Assembly: GCF_000245795.1 (NCBI RefSeq)
Contig: NZ_JH601133.1
Span: forward strand, 1,487,505-1,551,504
DNA from: Facklamia languida CCUG 37842
GTDB taxonomy: Bacteria > Bacillota > Bacilli > Lactobacillales > Aerococcaceae
Direction: 5' to 3'
Length of the DNA: 64,000 nt
The position numbers were made by a program, and so were the translations under genes. The notes beneath the pieces are model-generated. The model was not told where the DNA came from, did no database searches, and worked only from the letters and a program-made list of their open reading frames with translations. This document shows positions 26,339 through 34,347 of the stretch, piece after piece. Within the stretch, counting starts at the first letter, position 1. Each line of letters starts with the position of its first letter.

Positions 26339-29300
26339 ATGAGTCGAGAAAGAGAATTATTTGAAATCCTCTTAAATCAATTGGCCATTGAGGATCCAGC
26401 GATTTTGGAGGTTCTAGGTGAGGCAGCGATTGACAAGGTGGAGGTCTTTCCCGGGCGGCGTCAGTGGCACTTTCATATTCGGTTGCCCCAGCGTGTCCAT
26501 CCGGATGTCTATGAACTGCTAATCCGGACAGCCAATACAGCCTTTCAAGCGATTTGCCAAGTGGAGATCTGGTGGCACCATGACCAGGTCCTCCCACTGG
26601 AAGACCGGGTCGTTCGTGACTTCTGGACCCTCATTCAAGACCTTGTGAGTGCTGATCGGCCTTTCCTCAAGGCCTGCCTTTCCAACTGCCAGTTGGCCTA
26701 TGACCAGGACCAGCAGATCTTACAGATTGGCCTGGCCAGTCCCCAACAGGTTGCTTCATTTGAAGGTCAATACCATGACCAATTCATGATGATGTTGCGA
26801 CAATTGGACTTGGATGGTATCCAACTTCACTATCAAGTCGACCAGGCACTTGCCCAACAAGAACATCTCGAAACCCGCCAGCGCTTGGAGGCCTTAGACC
26901 AATTATCCATTGAAGATGCTCGTAAACAAGCCGATAAGAAGGTCGAAGTGGAGAAGTTGAACGAGGAGGATTTACTGATTGGTAAGGAAATTTCAAGTCA
27001 GGATATTTGCCCCCTAATTGACTTACCAGACCATCCCTTTAAGCAGGTGATTGAAGGCTATGTCTTCGATATTGACCAACGTGAATTACGCAATAAGGAA
27101 TTGCTCTATCTGATTAAGTTGACAGATTACACTTCCTCAGTTGTTGTCAAGTTGATGTCCGGTCGTCGATACAAGCCAGACCAATTGACCCAATTTAAGC
27201 CAGGAGACTGGCTCAAGCTTGAAGGGGATTTGATACAAGACGATTATTCAGGGGAATTTGTCTTTAGACCCCAGTCTATCCGTAAGATCACTAAGGCCCA
27301 AAGGCAGGATGACTACCCAGGGGATAAGCGGGTGGAATTACACCTTCATTCCAATATGTCGCAAATGGATGCCACCAATTCGATCAGTGATTACATCAAG
27401 CAAGCCGCAAAATGGGGGCACAAGGCGATTGCCATTACCGACCATGCCGGGGTTCAAGCCTTTCCTGAAGCCTTCCATGCGGCCAAGGACCAAGGAATTA
27501 AGATGATCTATGGCGTGGAAGCCTATGTTGTCAATGATGGCGAGCCCGTTGCCTATCAGGTTCAGGATCTGGACTTGAGTGAGGCCACCTATGTCGTGTT
27601 TGACGTGGAGACGACAGGGCTGTCTTCTGTCTACGATAAAATTATTGAATTGGCAGCGGTTAAGATGCATAAGGGAAATGTCATCGACCGCTTTGAGGCC
27701 TTTATCAATCCAGGTCACCCCTTGTCGGCCTTTACCACCCAATTGACCGGTATTACGGATGCCATGCTGCAGGACGCACCAGCGGAAGAAACTGTCATCA
27801 AGGACTTCAAGCAGTTCTGCCAAGGCGCTATTCTAGTGGCCCATAATGCGACCTTTGATGTGGGCTTTATTGACCAGACCTATCAGCGCCATGGTTTATC
27901 AACCAATGACCGACCAGTCATTGATACCCTAGCCTTGTCGCGAACCGTTAATCCTCAGATGAAGGGGCACCGGTTAAATCAACTAACCCGCCACTACGGG
28001 GTTCAACTGGACCAGCACCACCGGGCCATCTATGATGCGGAAGCAACCGGTCATGTCTTGACCAAGCTATTGGACCAGGCAAGTGAACAATTTGGTATGG
28101 TTAATTTATTAGACCTCAACTCACAGATGGGCCAAAATGATGCCTACAAGCAAACCCGGCCCTTCCATGCCACCTTGATTGCCAAGAACCAAGCGGGACT
28201 CAAGGACCTTTTCAAGTTGGTTTCTGCTTCCAATGTTTCCTATTTCTACCGTGAGCCCCGGATCCCACGCTCACTCTTAAACCAACACCGGGACAACCTC
28301 TTGATTGGGACAGCTTGTTCAGAAGGTGAAGTCTTCACGGCCATGATGCAGAAGGGGTATGAAGAAGCGGAAAAGCTCATTGACCAATATGACTTCATTG
28401 AATTACAGGCTCCGTCTATTTATGATAGCTTGATTGAACAAGATCTGATCCGGTCGCGCGAGGACTTACATCATATCCTCAAAGAAATGATCCGCCTGGG
28501 TCAAGCCCATGACAAATTAGTGGTGGCGACGGGGAATGTGCATTATTTGGATCCTAAGGATGCCATCTACCGGGAGATTCTCTTGAAGTCCCTGAAGAAG
28601 AACGCTAACCGTCAGCTCTTCTTACCGCCACTGCACTTTAGAACCACCCAAGAGATGTTGGAGGAGTTTGCCTTCCTGGGAGAAGATTTGGCCTATCAGT
28701 TGGTTGTTGAGAATTCCAATAAGATTGCGGATGCCGTCCAAGACGATATTGAAGTGATCAAGTCCAAGCTCTATACGCCCAACATTGAGGGGTCTGACCA
28801 ACAGATTCGTGATTTAGCCTATAACCGGGCTTATGAGTTATATGGTAATCCTTTACCGGAATTGATTGAGAAGCGGTTGGAGAAGGAATTAACCTCGATT
28901 ATTAATAATGGTTTTGCGGTCATCTATCTGATTGCCCAGAAATTGGTCTTGAAGTCAAATGAGGATGGCTACCTGGTTGGGTCTCGGGGGTCCGTCGGTT
29001 CTTCCTTTGTTGCGACCATGACGGGAATTACTGAAGTCAACCCCTTGGCCCCCCATTATTATTGTGAAGCGTGTCATTATAACGAGTTCATCACAGATGG
29101 ATCGGTCGGGTCAGGCTTCGACTTACCCGCCAAGGACTGCCCGAATTGTCACCACCCATTGAAACAGGATGGGCACGATATTCCTTTTGAGACCTTTTTG
29201 GGCTTCAAGGGGGATAAGGTACCGGATATTGACTTGAACTTCTCAGGTGAGTACCAGCCCCGGGCTCATGCTTATACCAAGGTGCTCTTCGGGGAAGACC

Positions 29301-30643
29301 ATGTCTACCGGGCCGGAACGATCTCAACTGTTGCGGAGAAGACCGCTTTCGGTTATGTCAAAGGTTATCTGGAGAATGTTCAGAAGCAGTTACCGAAGGT
29401 GGAGAAAGAACGGTTGGCCAAGGGCATTGAAGGGGTCAAGCGGACCACTGGCCAGCATCCTGGCGGAATCATTGTTATCCCAGACTACATGGATGTCTTT
29501 GACTTCTCACCTATTCAGTACCCTGCGGATTCCTTGGAAGCCGAGTGGCAAACCACCCACTTTGACTTCCACGCCATTCACGATAACATTCTCAAGCTGG
29601 ACATTCTTGGCCACGATGACCCGACCATGATCCGGTTCTTACAGGATATTTCAGGGATTGACCCCAAGGAGATTCCAATGAATGATCCAGAAGTGATGGC
29701 CCTCTTCTCAGGAACAGATTCCTTGAATGTCACCAGCAGTCAGATCTTTTCAGAGACTGGCACCCTAGGGGTTCCCGAATTTGGGACGAATTTTGTTAGG
29801 GGGATGTTACAGGATACCCATCCTTCGACCTTTGCTGAATTGCTGCAGATCTCTGGACTTTCCCATGGGACAGATGTCTGGTTGGGCAATGCGGAAACCC
29901 TAATTGCTAAGAACATTGTGCCTTTGGCCAAGGTGATTGGCTGTCGGGATGATATTATGGTTACCTTGATGCAATATGGCTTAGAGAGCTCCTTGGCCTT
30001 CAAGATTATGGAATTTGTCCGCAAGGGACGAGGTATTCCCGATGATTGGCAGGCTGAGATGCGCGCCCACCAGGTGCCAGAATGGTATATTGATTCTTGC
30101 TTGAAGATTAAATACATGTTCCCCAAGGCCCATGCGGCGGCTTATATCATGATGGCCCTGCGTGTCGCTTATTTCAAGGTGCACTATCCGAAATTCTATT
30201 ATGCAGCCTATTTCTCTGTCCGAGCAGAAGACTTTGATATTGTCGCGATGCATCAGGGTAAGGAAATGGTTAAGGCCCGCTTGCGGGAGATTATGGCCAA
30301 GGGAATGGAAGCATCCGTCAAGGAGAACAGCTTGCGAACCGTATTGGAATTAGCCAATGAAATGTTAGAACGCGGCTATACCTTCCAGATGATCGACTTA
30401 GAAAAGTCTGATGCCACTGACTTTATTGTTGAAGGGGATAGTCTGATTCCACCATTTAGAACCATTCCAGGACTCGGGGCAGGAGCGGCCAAACAGATCA
30501 TTAAGGCTAGGTCCCAAGCTCCCTTCTTATCCAAGGAAGACCTACAAAAACGCGGCAAGGTCTCCCGAACCGTGATCGATTATCTGGATGAGCAGGGCGT
30601 CTTGAATGGTCTGCCTGATGAAGACCAATTGTCCCTCTTCTAA
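26339..30643 (+). CDS. polC: DNA polymerase III alpha subunit, Gram-positive PolC type
   Basis: Replicative polymerase with built-in proofreading, specific to low-GC Gram-positives. The 1434 aa fit the family length. Order: N-terminal domains and OB fold, a split PHP domain (RVELHLHSNMSQMDA near 330), an inserted DnaQ-like 3'-5' exonuclease starting with FDVETTGL (near 420), PHP continuation, then the C-family polymerase core with catalytic acidic residues in GDKVPDIDLNFSGEYQ and a helix-hairpin-helix region. ATG 26339 (MSRERELFE) follows aaaggag; the frame start 26324 lies upstream of that site. It ends shortly before a repeat-rich gap. Confidence 0.97.
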   Translation: MSRERELFEILLNQLAIEDPAILEVLGEAAIDKVEVFPGRRQWHFHIRLPQRVHPDVYELLIRTANTAFQAICQVEIWWHHDQVLPLEDRVVRDFWTLIQDLVSADRPFLKACLSNCQLAYDQDQQILQIGLASPQQVASFEGQYHDQFMMMLRQLDLDGIQLHYQVDQALAQQEHLETRQRLEALDQLSIEDARKQADKKVEVEKLNEEDLLIGKEISSQDICPLIDLPDHPFKQVIEGYVFDIDQRELRNKELLYLIKLTDYTSSVVVKLMSGRRYKPDQLTQFKPGDWLKLEGDLIQDDYSGEFVFRPQSIRKITKAQRQDDYPGDKRVELHLHSNMSQMDATNSISDYIKQAAKWGHKAIAITDHAGVQAFPEAFHAAKDQGIKMIYGVEAYVVNDGEPVAYQVQDLDLSEATYVVFDVETTGLSSVYDKIIELAAVKMHKGNVIDRFEAFINPGHPLSAFTTQLTGITDAMLQDAPAEETVIKDFKQFCQGAILVAHNATFDVGFIDQTYQRHGLSTNDRPVIDTLALSRTVNPQMKGHRLNQLTRHYGVQLDQHHRAIYDAEATGHVLTKLLDQASEQFGMVNLLDLNSQMGQNDAYKQTRPFHATLIAKNQAGLKDLFKLVSASNVSYFYREPRIPRSLLNQHRDNLLIGTACSEGEVFTAMMQKGYEEAEKLIDQYDFIELQAPSIYDSLIEQDLIRSREDLHHILKEMIRLGQAHDKLVVATGNVHYLDPKDAIYREILLKSLKKNANRQLFLPPLHFRTTQEMLEEFAFLGEDLAYQLVVENSNKIADAVQDDIEVIKSKLYTPNIEGSDQQIRDLAYNRAYELYGNPLPELIEKRLEKELTSIINNGFAVIYLIAQKLVLKSNEDGYLVGSRGSVGSSFVATMTGITEVNPLAPHYYCEACHYNEFITDGSVGSGFDLPAKDCPNCHHPLKQDGHDIPFETFLGFKGDKVPDIDLNFSGEYQPRAHAYTKVLFGEDHVYRAGTISTVAEKTAFGYVKGYLENVQKQLPKVEKERLAKGIEGVKRTTGQHPGGIIVIPDYMDVFDFSPIQYPADSLEAEWQTTHFDFHAIHDNILKLDILGHDDPTMIRFLQDISGIDPKEIPMNDPEVMALFSGTDSLNVTSSQIFSETGTLGVPEFGTNFVRGMLQDTHPSTFAELLQISGLSHGTDVWLGNAETLIAKNIVPLAKVIGCRDDIMVTLMQYGLESSLAFKIMEFVRKGRGIPDDWQAEMRAHQVPEWYIDSCLKIKYMFPKAHAAAYIMMALRVAYFKVHYPKFYYAAYFSVRAEDFDIVAMHQGKEMVKARLREIMAKGMEASVKENSLRTVLELANEMLERGYTFQMIDLEKSDATDFIVEGDSLIPPFRTIPGLGAGAAKQIIKARSQAPFLSKEDLQKRGKVSRTVIDYLDEQGVLNGLPDEDQLSLF

Positions 30644-30713
30644 AAGGGCTAAGCGACAAGCAAAATGTCCTAAGATCGTATATTTGTCTGCGACAAAGTA
30701 GTAATAACGTTTC

Positions 30714-30884
30714 AAAAGCCGGTCGTAGCGAATGGATAAAATCACTGGAGACCGCCCTCCAAAGCCAAGCTTTTCCGGGCTAGGCCCACTAGGCATTGCC
30801 TAAACGGTAAACCGTAAGGCAATGCACGCTACGTGGGCCTTCTTCTTGCCAGTGATTTATCATTCGCTACTGCCTGCTTTTTTT
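30714..30884 (+). repeat. Structured intergenic repeat, copy A (complete)
   Basis: Outer arms gtagcgaatgg...atcactgg and gccagtgat...cattcgctac pair over about 23 bp. The core holds two hairpins: AAAGC-caa-GCTTT flanked by GCCC/GGGC, and GGCCCAC/GTGGGCC enclosing GCATTGCCT/AGGCAATGC. Ends carry AAAAGC.../...GCTTTTTTT. Confidence 0.9.
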
Positions 30885-31351
30885 CCATTCTTCACAAGAT
30901 GACTACTTAAACTTATGCTGTCCCTCATTAATCCTTCACCTTAAAAAAATTGAGTCTTGTTATTAATCAAAGTCCCCAATTTTTTAAAAATGGTATAAAC
31001 TCTAAGCTATTATTCTAAATTAAAGCTGCAATAAAGATTAAAAGGTGACGATCTGCTTCTTATCATTTAAATCGTTATAATGCTCTGTATTTTTATTGAC
31101 TTAAAAAGCGGTCTTGATGAGGAGGGGTGAAAGATAGACTTCATGAAGTTTATTCACTCAACTTCATTAAAAAAATGCTTGACTATGATTCATATAACTT
31201 ACTTATTCAGTGGCCTATTTAGTCGATCTCATTCCTTTACCTGAAATAAATAGATTTCTTCATTTTGGGCAATACTTAATTAAGATTGATTCTAATAGGT
31301 TAACTAATATATAAAGTTACCTTTATTTTTATGGTTTACACAATGATCAAT
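30885..31351. other. AT-rich spacer without genes
   Basis: Nothing recognisable. It separates repeat copies A and B in the 1165-nt gap between polC and rimP. No ORF with a ribosome binding site on either strand. Confidence 0.5.
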
Positions 31352-31524
31352 AATAAAAGGAAGGCAGGAGACAATGCTTAATCAAAGGAAAGAGGACGAT
31401 CCGCGTAGCGTGCAATGCCTTACGGTTTACCGTCTAGGCATTGCCTAGCGGATCGATCCCGGAAAAGCTTAGCTTTGGAGGGCGATCCCCTTTAATTAAG
31501 CATTGGAACTGCCTGCTTTTATTT
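31352..31524 (-). repeat. Structured intergenic repeat, copy B (complete)
   Basis: Reverse orientation. Arms aatgcttaatcaaagg and cctttaattaagcatt; core stems GATCCGC/GCGGATC and GCAATGCC/GGCATTGC. Terminal AAAAGG...CCTGCTTTT. Confidence 0.9.
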
Positions 31525-31529
31525 ATGAT

Positions 31530-31628
31530 CGGTTTACCGTCTAGGCATTGCCTAGCGGATCGAGCCTGGAAAAGCATCGATTTGGAGGGCGGTCTCCTTT
31601 AATTAAGCATTGGAACTGTCTTCTTTTA
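31530..31628 (-). repeat. Structured intergenic repeat, copy C (partial)
   Basis: Begins inside the core (cggtttaccg) directly after copy B and keeps only one outer arm. The AAAGC hairpin stem is damaged (aaatc), consistent with loss of function. Confidence 0.85.
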
Positions 31629-31691
31629 TAATCTCATCTAGAATCATTAGCATCTGAGTTATACGATGATCAATTGTCACGCTGGTAAAAC

Positions 31692-31720
31692 TTGTCCTAG
31701 CTAAGAATTTATGCTATGAT
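31692..31720 (+). promoter_or_regulatory. rimP-nusA operon promoter
   Basis: TTGTCC (31692-31697), 17 nt, TATGAT (31715-31720) with an extended TGC. Confidence 0.75.
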
Positions 31721-31740
31721 GAATCTATCAAACGTCCATG

Positions 31741-31768
31741 AAGGAGTGAGCGGGAACGCTCGCTCCTT
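31741..31768 (+). promoter_or_regulatory. Strong hairpin with GGAA tetraloop in the rimP leader
   Basis: Twelve-base-pair stem aaggagtgagcg / cgctcgctcctt (one G-T pair) closed by GGAA, a GNRA-type loop. It lies about 15 nt into the predicted transcript. A weak T-run follows, so it may attenuate, stabilise the RNA or bind a protein such as NusA. Confidence 0.55.
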
Positions 31769-31808
31769 TCGTATTCATTCAGCAGAAAAGTCTTAAAGGG
31801 GTGATTCA

Positions 31809-32282
31809 ATGAGTGTCATTATCGATACGGTTCAACCTTATATTGAAGAGGTCGTGCAAGACCTTCAATGTGAGTTGGTCGATTTGGAATATGTTAAAGA
31901 AGGTAAGAATTGGTTTTTGCGCGTCTATATTGATCAAGAAGGTGGCATTGACCTTGACCAATGTGTCCTGGCTTCAGAACAGATCTCACAAGTCTTAGAT
32001 GGGATTCAGCCTGATCCCTTTCCGCAAGCTTATTACTTAGAAGTCTCATCACCAGGCGCAGAGCGGCCCTTGAAGACAGCCGCACAGATTGAGGCGGCCA
32101 TCGGCCAATATGTTCACTTTGACTATTATGCGCCGCAGCATGGTCAAAAACACCATGAGGGTGTCTTACTAGATGTTGAAGATGAAGTATATCGCATCGA
32201 AGTACAAGTCAAGACCCGCAAGCAGGAACTCGCCATTGACAAGTCTGCTGTGAGTCATGCGCGTTTAGCGGTCAAGTTTTAG
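31809..32282 (+). CDS. rimP: Ribosome maturation factor RimP
   Basis: Assists 30S assembly, particularly S12 binding. The 157 aa contain the family core with LDLEYVKEGKNWFLRVYIDQEGGIDLDQC (about 24-53; the signature is VYID near the middle) and YYLEVSSPGAERPLK, followed by the C-terminal SH3-like part (GVLLDVEDEVYRIEVQ). Start ATG 31809 lies behind aaggggtg. It is the first gene of the conserved rimP-nusA-ylxR-ylxQ-infB-rbfA operon, with a dedicated promoter and leader hairpin. Confidence 0.95.
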   Translation: MSVIIDTVQPYIEEVVQDLQCELVDLEYVKEGKNWFLRVYIDQEGGIDLDQCVLASEQISQVLDGIQPDPFPQAYYLEVSSPGAERPLKTAAQIEAAIGQYVHFDYYAPQHGQKHHEGVLLDVEDEVYRIEVQVKTRKQELAIDKSAVSHARLAVKF

Positions 32283-32298
32283 TAGGGAGGAAGATAGA

Positions 32299-33690
32299 GT
32301 GAGTAAAGAATTAATGGCTGCCATGCAGTTACTTGAAGAAGAAAAAGGAATTAAGCCTGAAGTAATTAAGGAAGCCTTGGAATCAGCGCTAACCCTGGCG
32401 TATAAGAAGAATTATGACCAAGCCCAAAATGTGGAAGTGGTATTCGATGAGAAGACAGGTGAGATCAAGGTCTACTCTGTTAAAGAGGTCGTAGAGGTCA
32501 ACTATGATTCCACCTTGGAAATCTCGCTAGAGGAAGCTTTAAAGATTAACCGTGCCTACGAAATTGGGGATACCATCAAGTTTGAAGTGACCCCTAAGGA
32601 CTTTGGTCGGATTGCGACGCAAACTGCTAAGCATGTGGTGATGCAACGCATACGTGAGGCTGAGCGCGATATCATTTATGAAGAGTACATCGATTATGAA
32701 GATGAGATTCTAACTGGGACCGTTGAACGAACGGACCAACGCAATGTCTATGTCAATATTGGGCGTGTAGAAGCCATCCTACCAGCGAGTGAGCAGATTC
32801 CGACTGAAGAGTTTGAGATAGAAGAGCGGATTAAGGTCTATGTTGCCAAGGTTGAACGGACCAGCAAGGGGCCTCAGATTGTGATCAGTCGGGCCCATCC
32901 TGATTTCTTACGCCGTCTCTTCGAACAAGAAGTACCCGAGATCTATGATGGCATTGTTGAGATTAAATCGATTGCTCGGGAAGCAGGGGACCGTTCTAAG
33001 GTGGCTGTTTATTCCCACGAAGCGAACATTGACCCCGTTGGAACCTGTGTCGGCCCTAGAGGATCAAGAGTTCAATCAATTGTCAGTGAATTAAATGGAG
33101 AAAACATGGATATTGTGGAATGGAATGAAGATCCTGCTGTCTTTATCCGCAATGCCATGAATCCTGCAGAGGTCATCGAGGTCGCTTTCAATGAAGATGA
33201 CCATACCTGTATTGTCGTGGTGCCAGATTCGCAACTTTCGCTAGCAATCGGTAAGCGTGGGCAAAATGCGCGACTAGCGGCACGGTTAACGGGCTATAAG
33301 ATCGACATTAAGTCTGAAACAAATTACGCGGACTATCTGGCAGAGCAAGCGGACCTGCAAGCGACTCAAGCGGACCTTGATGGTGAAGCGGCACTTGATT
33401 CAATGGACCCAGAAGAACCGGTTCAAATGGGGGATGCGGTTGAAGACCTGCCCGATTCCGCTGATGAATCCCTAATCGCAGCAGACGACTTGGTGAATGA
33501 ATCAGTTGACGAGGCCGAAGCTCTAGCGGACTTACGCCTTCAGCAAGACCAGAATGAACAGGTCCTTGACCCAGAAGAAGTGGAAGACCAGATCAGTGAA
33601 GTAGAGGAATCGACAGAGACAGACTATGAGACCCTAGTTGACCAGGTTCAAGCTTCAGAGGAATCAGAAGACCACCTTGATAGCGAATAA
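32299..33690 (+). CDS. nusA: Transcription termination/antitermination factor NusA
   Basis: RNA polymerase-associated factor controlling pausing, termination and antitermination. The 463 aa show the N-terminal RNAP-binding domain, an S1 domain (ILTGTVERTDQRNVYVNIGRVEAILP, about 136-161) and two KH domains (DPVGTCVGPRGSRVQSIVSELNGE; SLAIGKRGQNARLAARLTGYKI). Unlike most Firmicutes NusAs (about 350-400 aa), it has about 110 extra C-terminal residues that are strongly acidic and almost free of lysine. It starts at GTG 32299 behind tagggagg, 16 nt after rimP. Confidence 0.96.
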   Translation: MSKELMAAMQLLEEEKGIKPEVIKEALESALTLAYKKNYDQAQNVEVVFDEKTGEIKVYSVKEVVEVNYDSTLEISLEEALKINRAYEIGDTIKFEVTPKDFGRIATQTAKHVVMQRIREAERDIIYEEYIDYEDEILTGTVERTDQRNVYVNIGRVEAILPASEQIPTEEFEIEERIKVYVAKVERTSKGPQIVISRAHPDFLRRLFEQEVPEIYDGIVEIKSIAREAGDRSKVAVYSHEANIDPVGTCVGPRGSRVQSIVSELNGENMDIVEWNEDPAVFIRNAMNPAEVIEVAFNEDDHTCIVVVPDSQLSLAIGKRGQNARLAARLTGYKIDIKSETNYADYLAEQADLQATQADLDGEAALDSMDPEEPVQMGDAVEDLPDSADESLIAADDLVNESVDEAEALADLRLQQDQNEQVLDPEEVEDQISEVEESTETDYETLVDQVQASEESEDHLDSE

Positions 33691-33703
33691 AGGGGGATGG
33701 AAG

Positions 33704-34000
33704 ATGAAGACTAAGAAGACACGCAAGATACCCATGCGTAAGTGTGTGGTGTCGGGAGAATCCTATCCTAAGAAAGACTTGGTCCGGATTGTTAAGACCC
33801 CTGAAGGTCAGATTGAATTGGACCCCTCAGGACGTAAAAATGGACGGGGAGCTTATATTGCTCTTGATCCAGACCTGGCTCTCAAGGCAAAAAAAGCCAA
33901 GACCTTCAACCGAGTCTTTGAAATGGAGATTCCGGATGAATTCTATGAGACCTTATATGCCTATGTGGACCACCAGAAGGCCCGGCAAGAATTACTATGA
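33704..34000 (+). CDS. rnpM: YlxR family protein (RNase P modulator RnpM)
   Basis: Small basic DUF448 protein; B. subtilis YlxR has been reported to bind and modulate RNase P RNA. The 98 aa carry the signature IPMRKCVVSGESYPKKDLVRIVK (about 8-30) and GRKNGRGAYIALD. ATG 33704 follows ggggatgg; the longer open frame from 33638 overlaps nusA and lacks a site. It ends overlapping the next start by 4 nt (ATGA), so it is coupled to ylxQ. Confidence 0.9.
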   Translation: MKTKKTRKIPMRKCVVSGESYPKKDLVRIVKTPEGQIELDPSGRKNGRGAYIALDPDLALKAKKAKTFNRVFEMEIPDEFYETLYAYVDHQKARQELL

Positions 34001-34320
34001 TGACCAAGCAGAAGCAGTTAAATTTACTAGGCTTAGCCCAAAGGGCTTCTAAATTGCTTTCAGGAGATGAACGAGTGGAGAAGGCGGTCAAGCACCGTCA
34101 AGTCCACCTAGTGGTAGTGGCCAGTGATACGAGTTCCAAGACCCAGGACCGCTATCAAGTCCTTGCTCAAAAGGCGGGCATCCCTGTTTGTAACCAGTTA
34201 ACCAGTCATGAAATCAGCCAAGCCCTGGGAAAATCGCGAAGGATCTGTGGGATCACGGATTCCGGCATGGCTAAGACATTCTTATCCTATGGGACAGGAG
34301 TTAAGACAATGAAAGAGTAA
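33997..34320 (+). CDS. ylxQ: YlxQ, L7Ae-family ribosomal-like protein
   Basis: L7Ae/L30e/S12e-fold RNA-binding protein of unknown exact role, always located between ylxR and infB in Firmicutes. In 107 aa: NLLGLAQRASKLLSGDERVEKAVKHRQVHLVVVASDTSSKT (about 8-48), the fold's RNA-contacting helix and strand. The ATG at 33997 overlaps the ylxR stop. A second ATG (34000) is possible. Confidence 0.9.
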   Translation: MMTKQKQLNLLGLAQRASKLLSGDERVEKAVKHRQVHLVVVASDTSSKTQDRYQVLAQKAGIPVCNQLTSHEISQALGKSRRICGITDSGMAKTFLSYGTGVKTMKE

Positions 34321-34347
34321 GAGAAGAGAATTAAGGAAGGTGATTAT

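Noticed and set aside
30542-30796. Minus-strand ORF beginning MPSGPSPEKLGFGGRSP
   Set aside because: It is a translation of the repeat core of copy A; the same peptide string appears in the copy I/J region because the DNA repeats, not because a gene is conserved. No ribosome binding site.
30714-31628. CRISPR array
   Set aside because: The repeats are long, palindromic, in both orientations and irregularly spaced; there are no short direct repeats with unique spacers and no cas genes.
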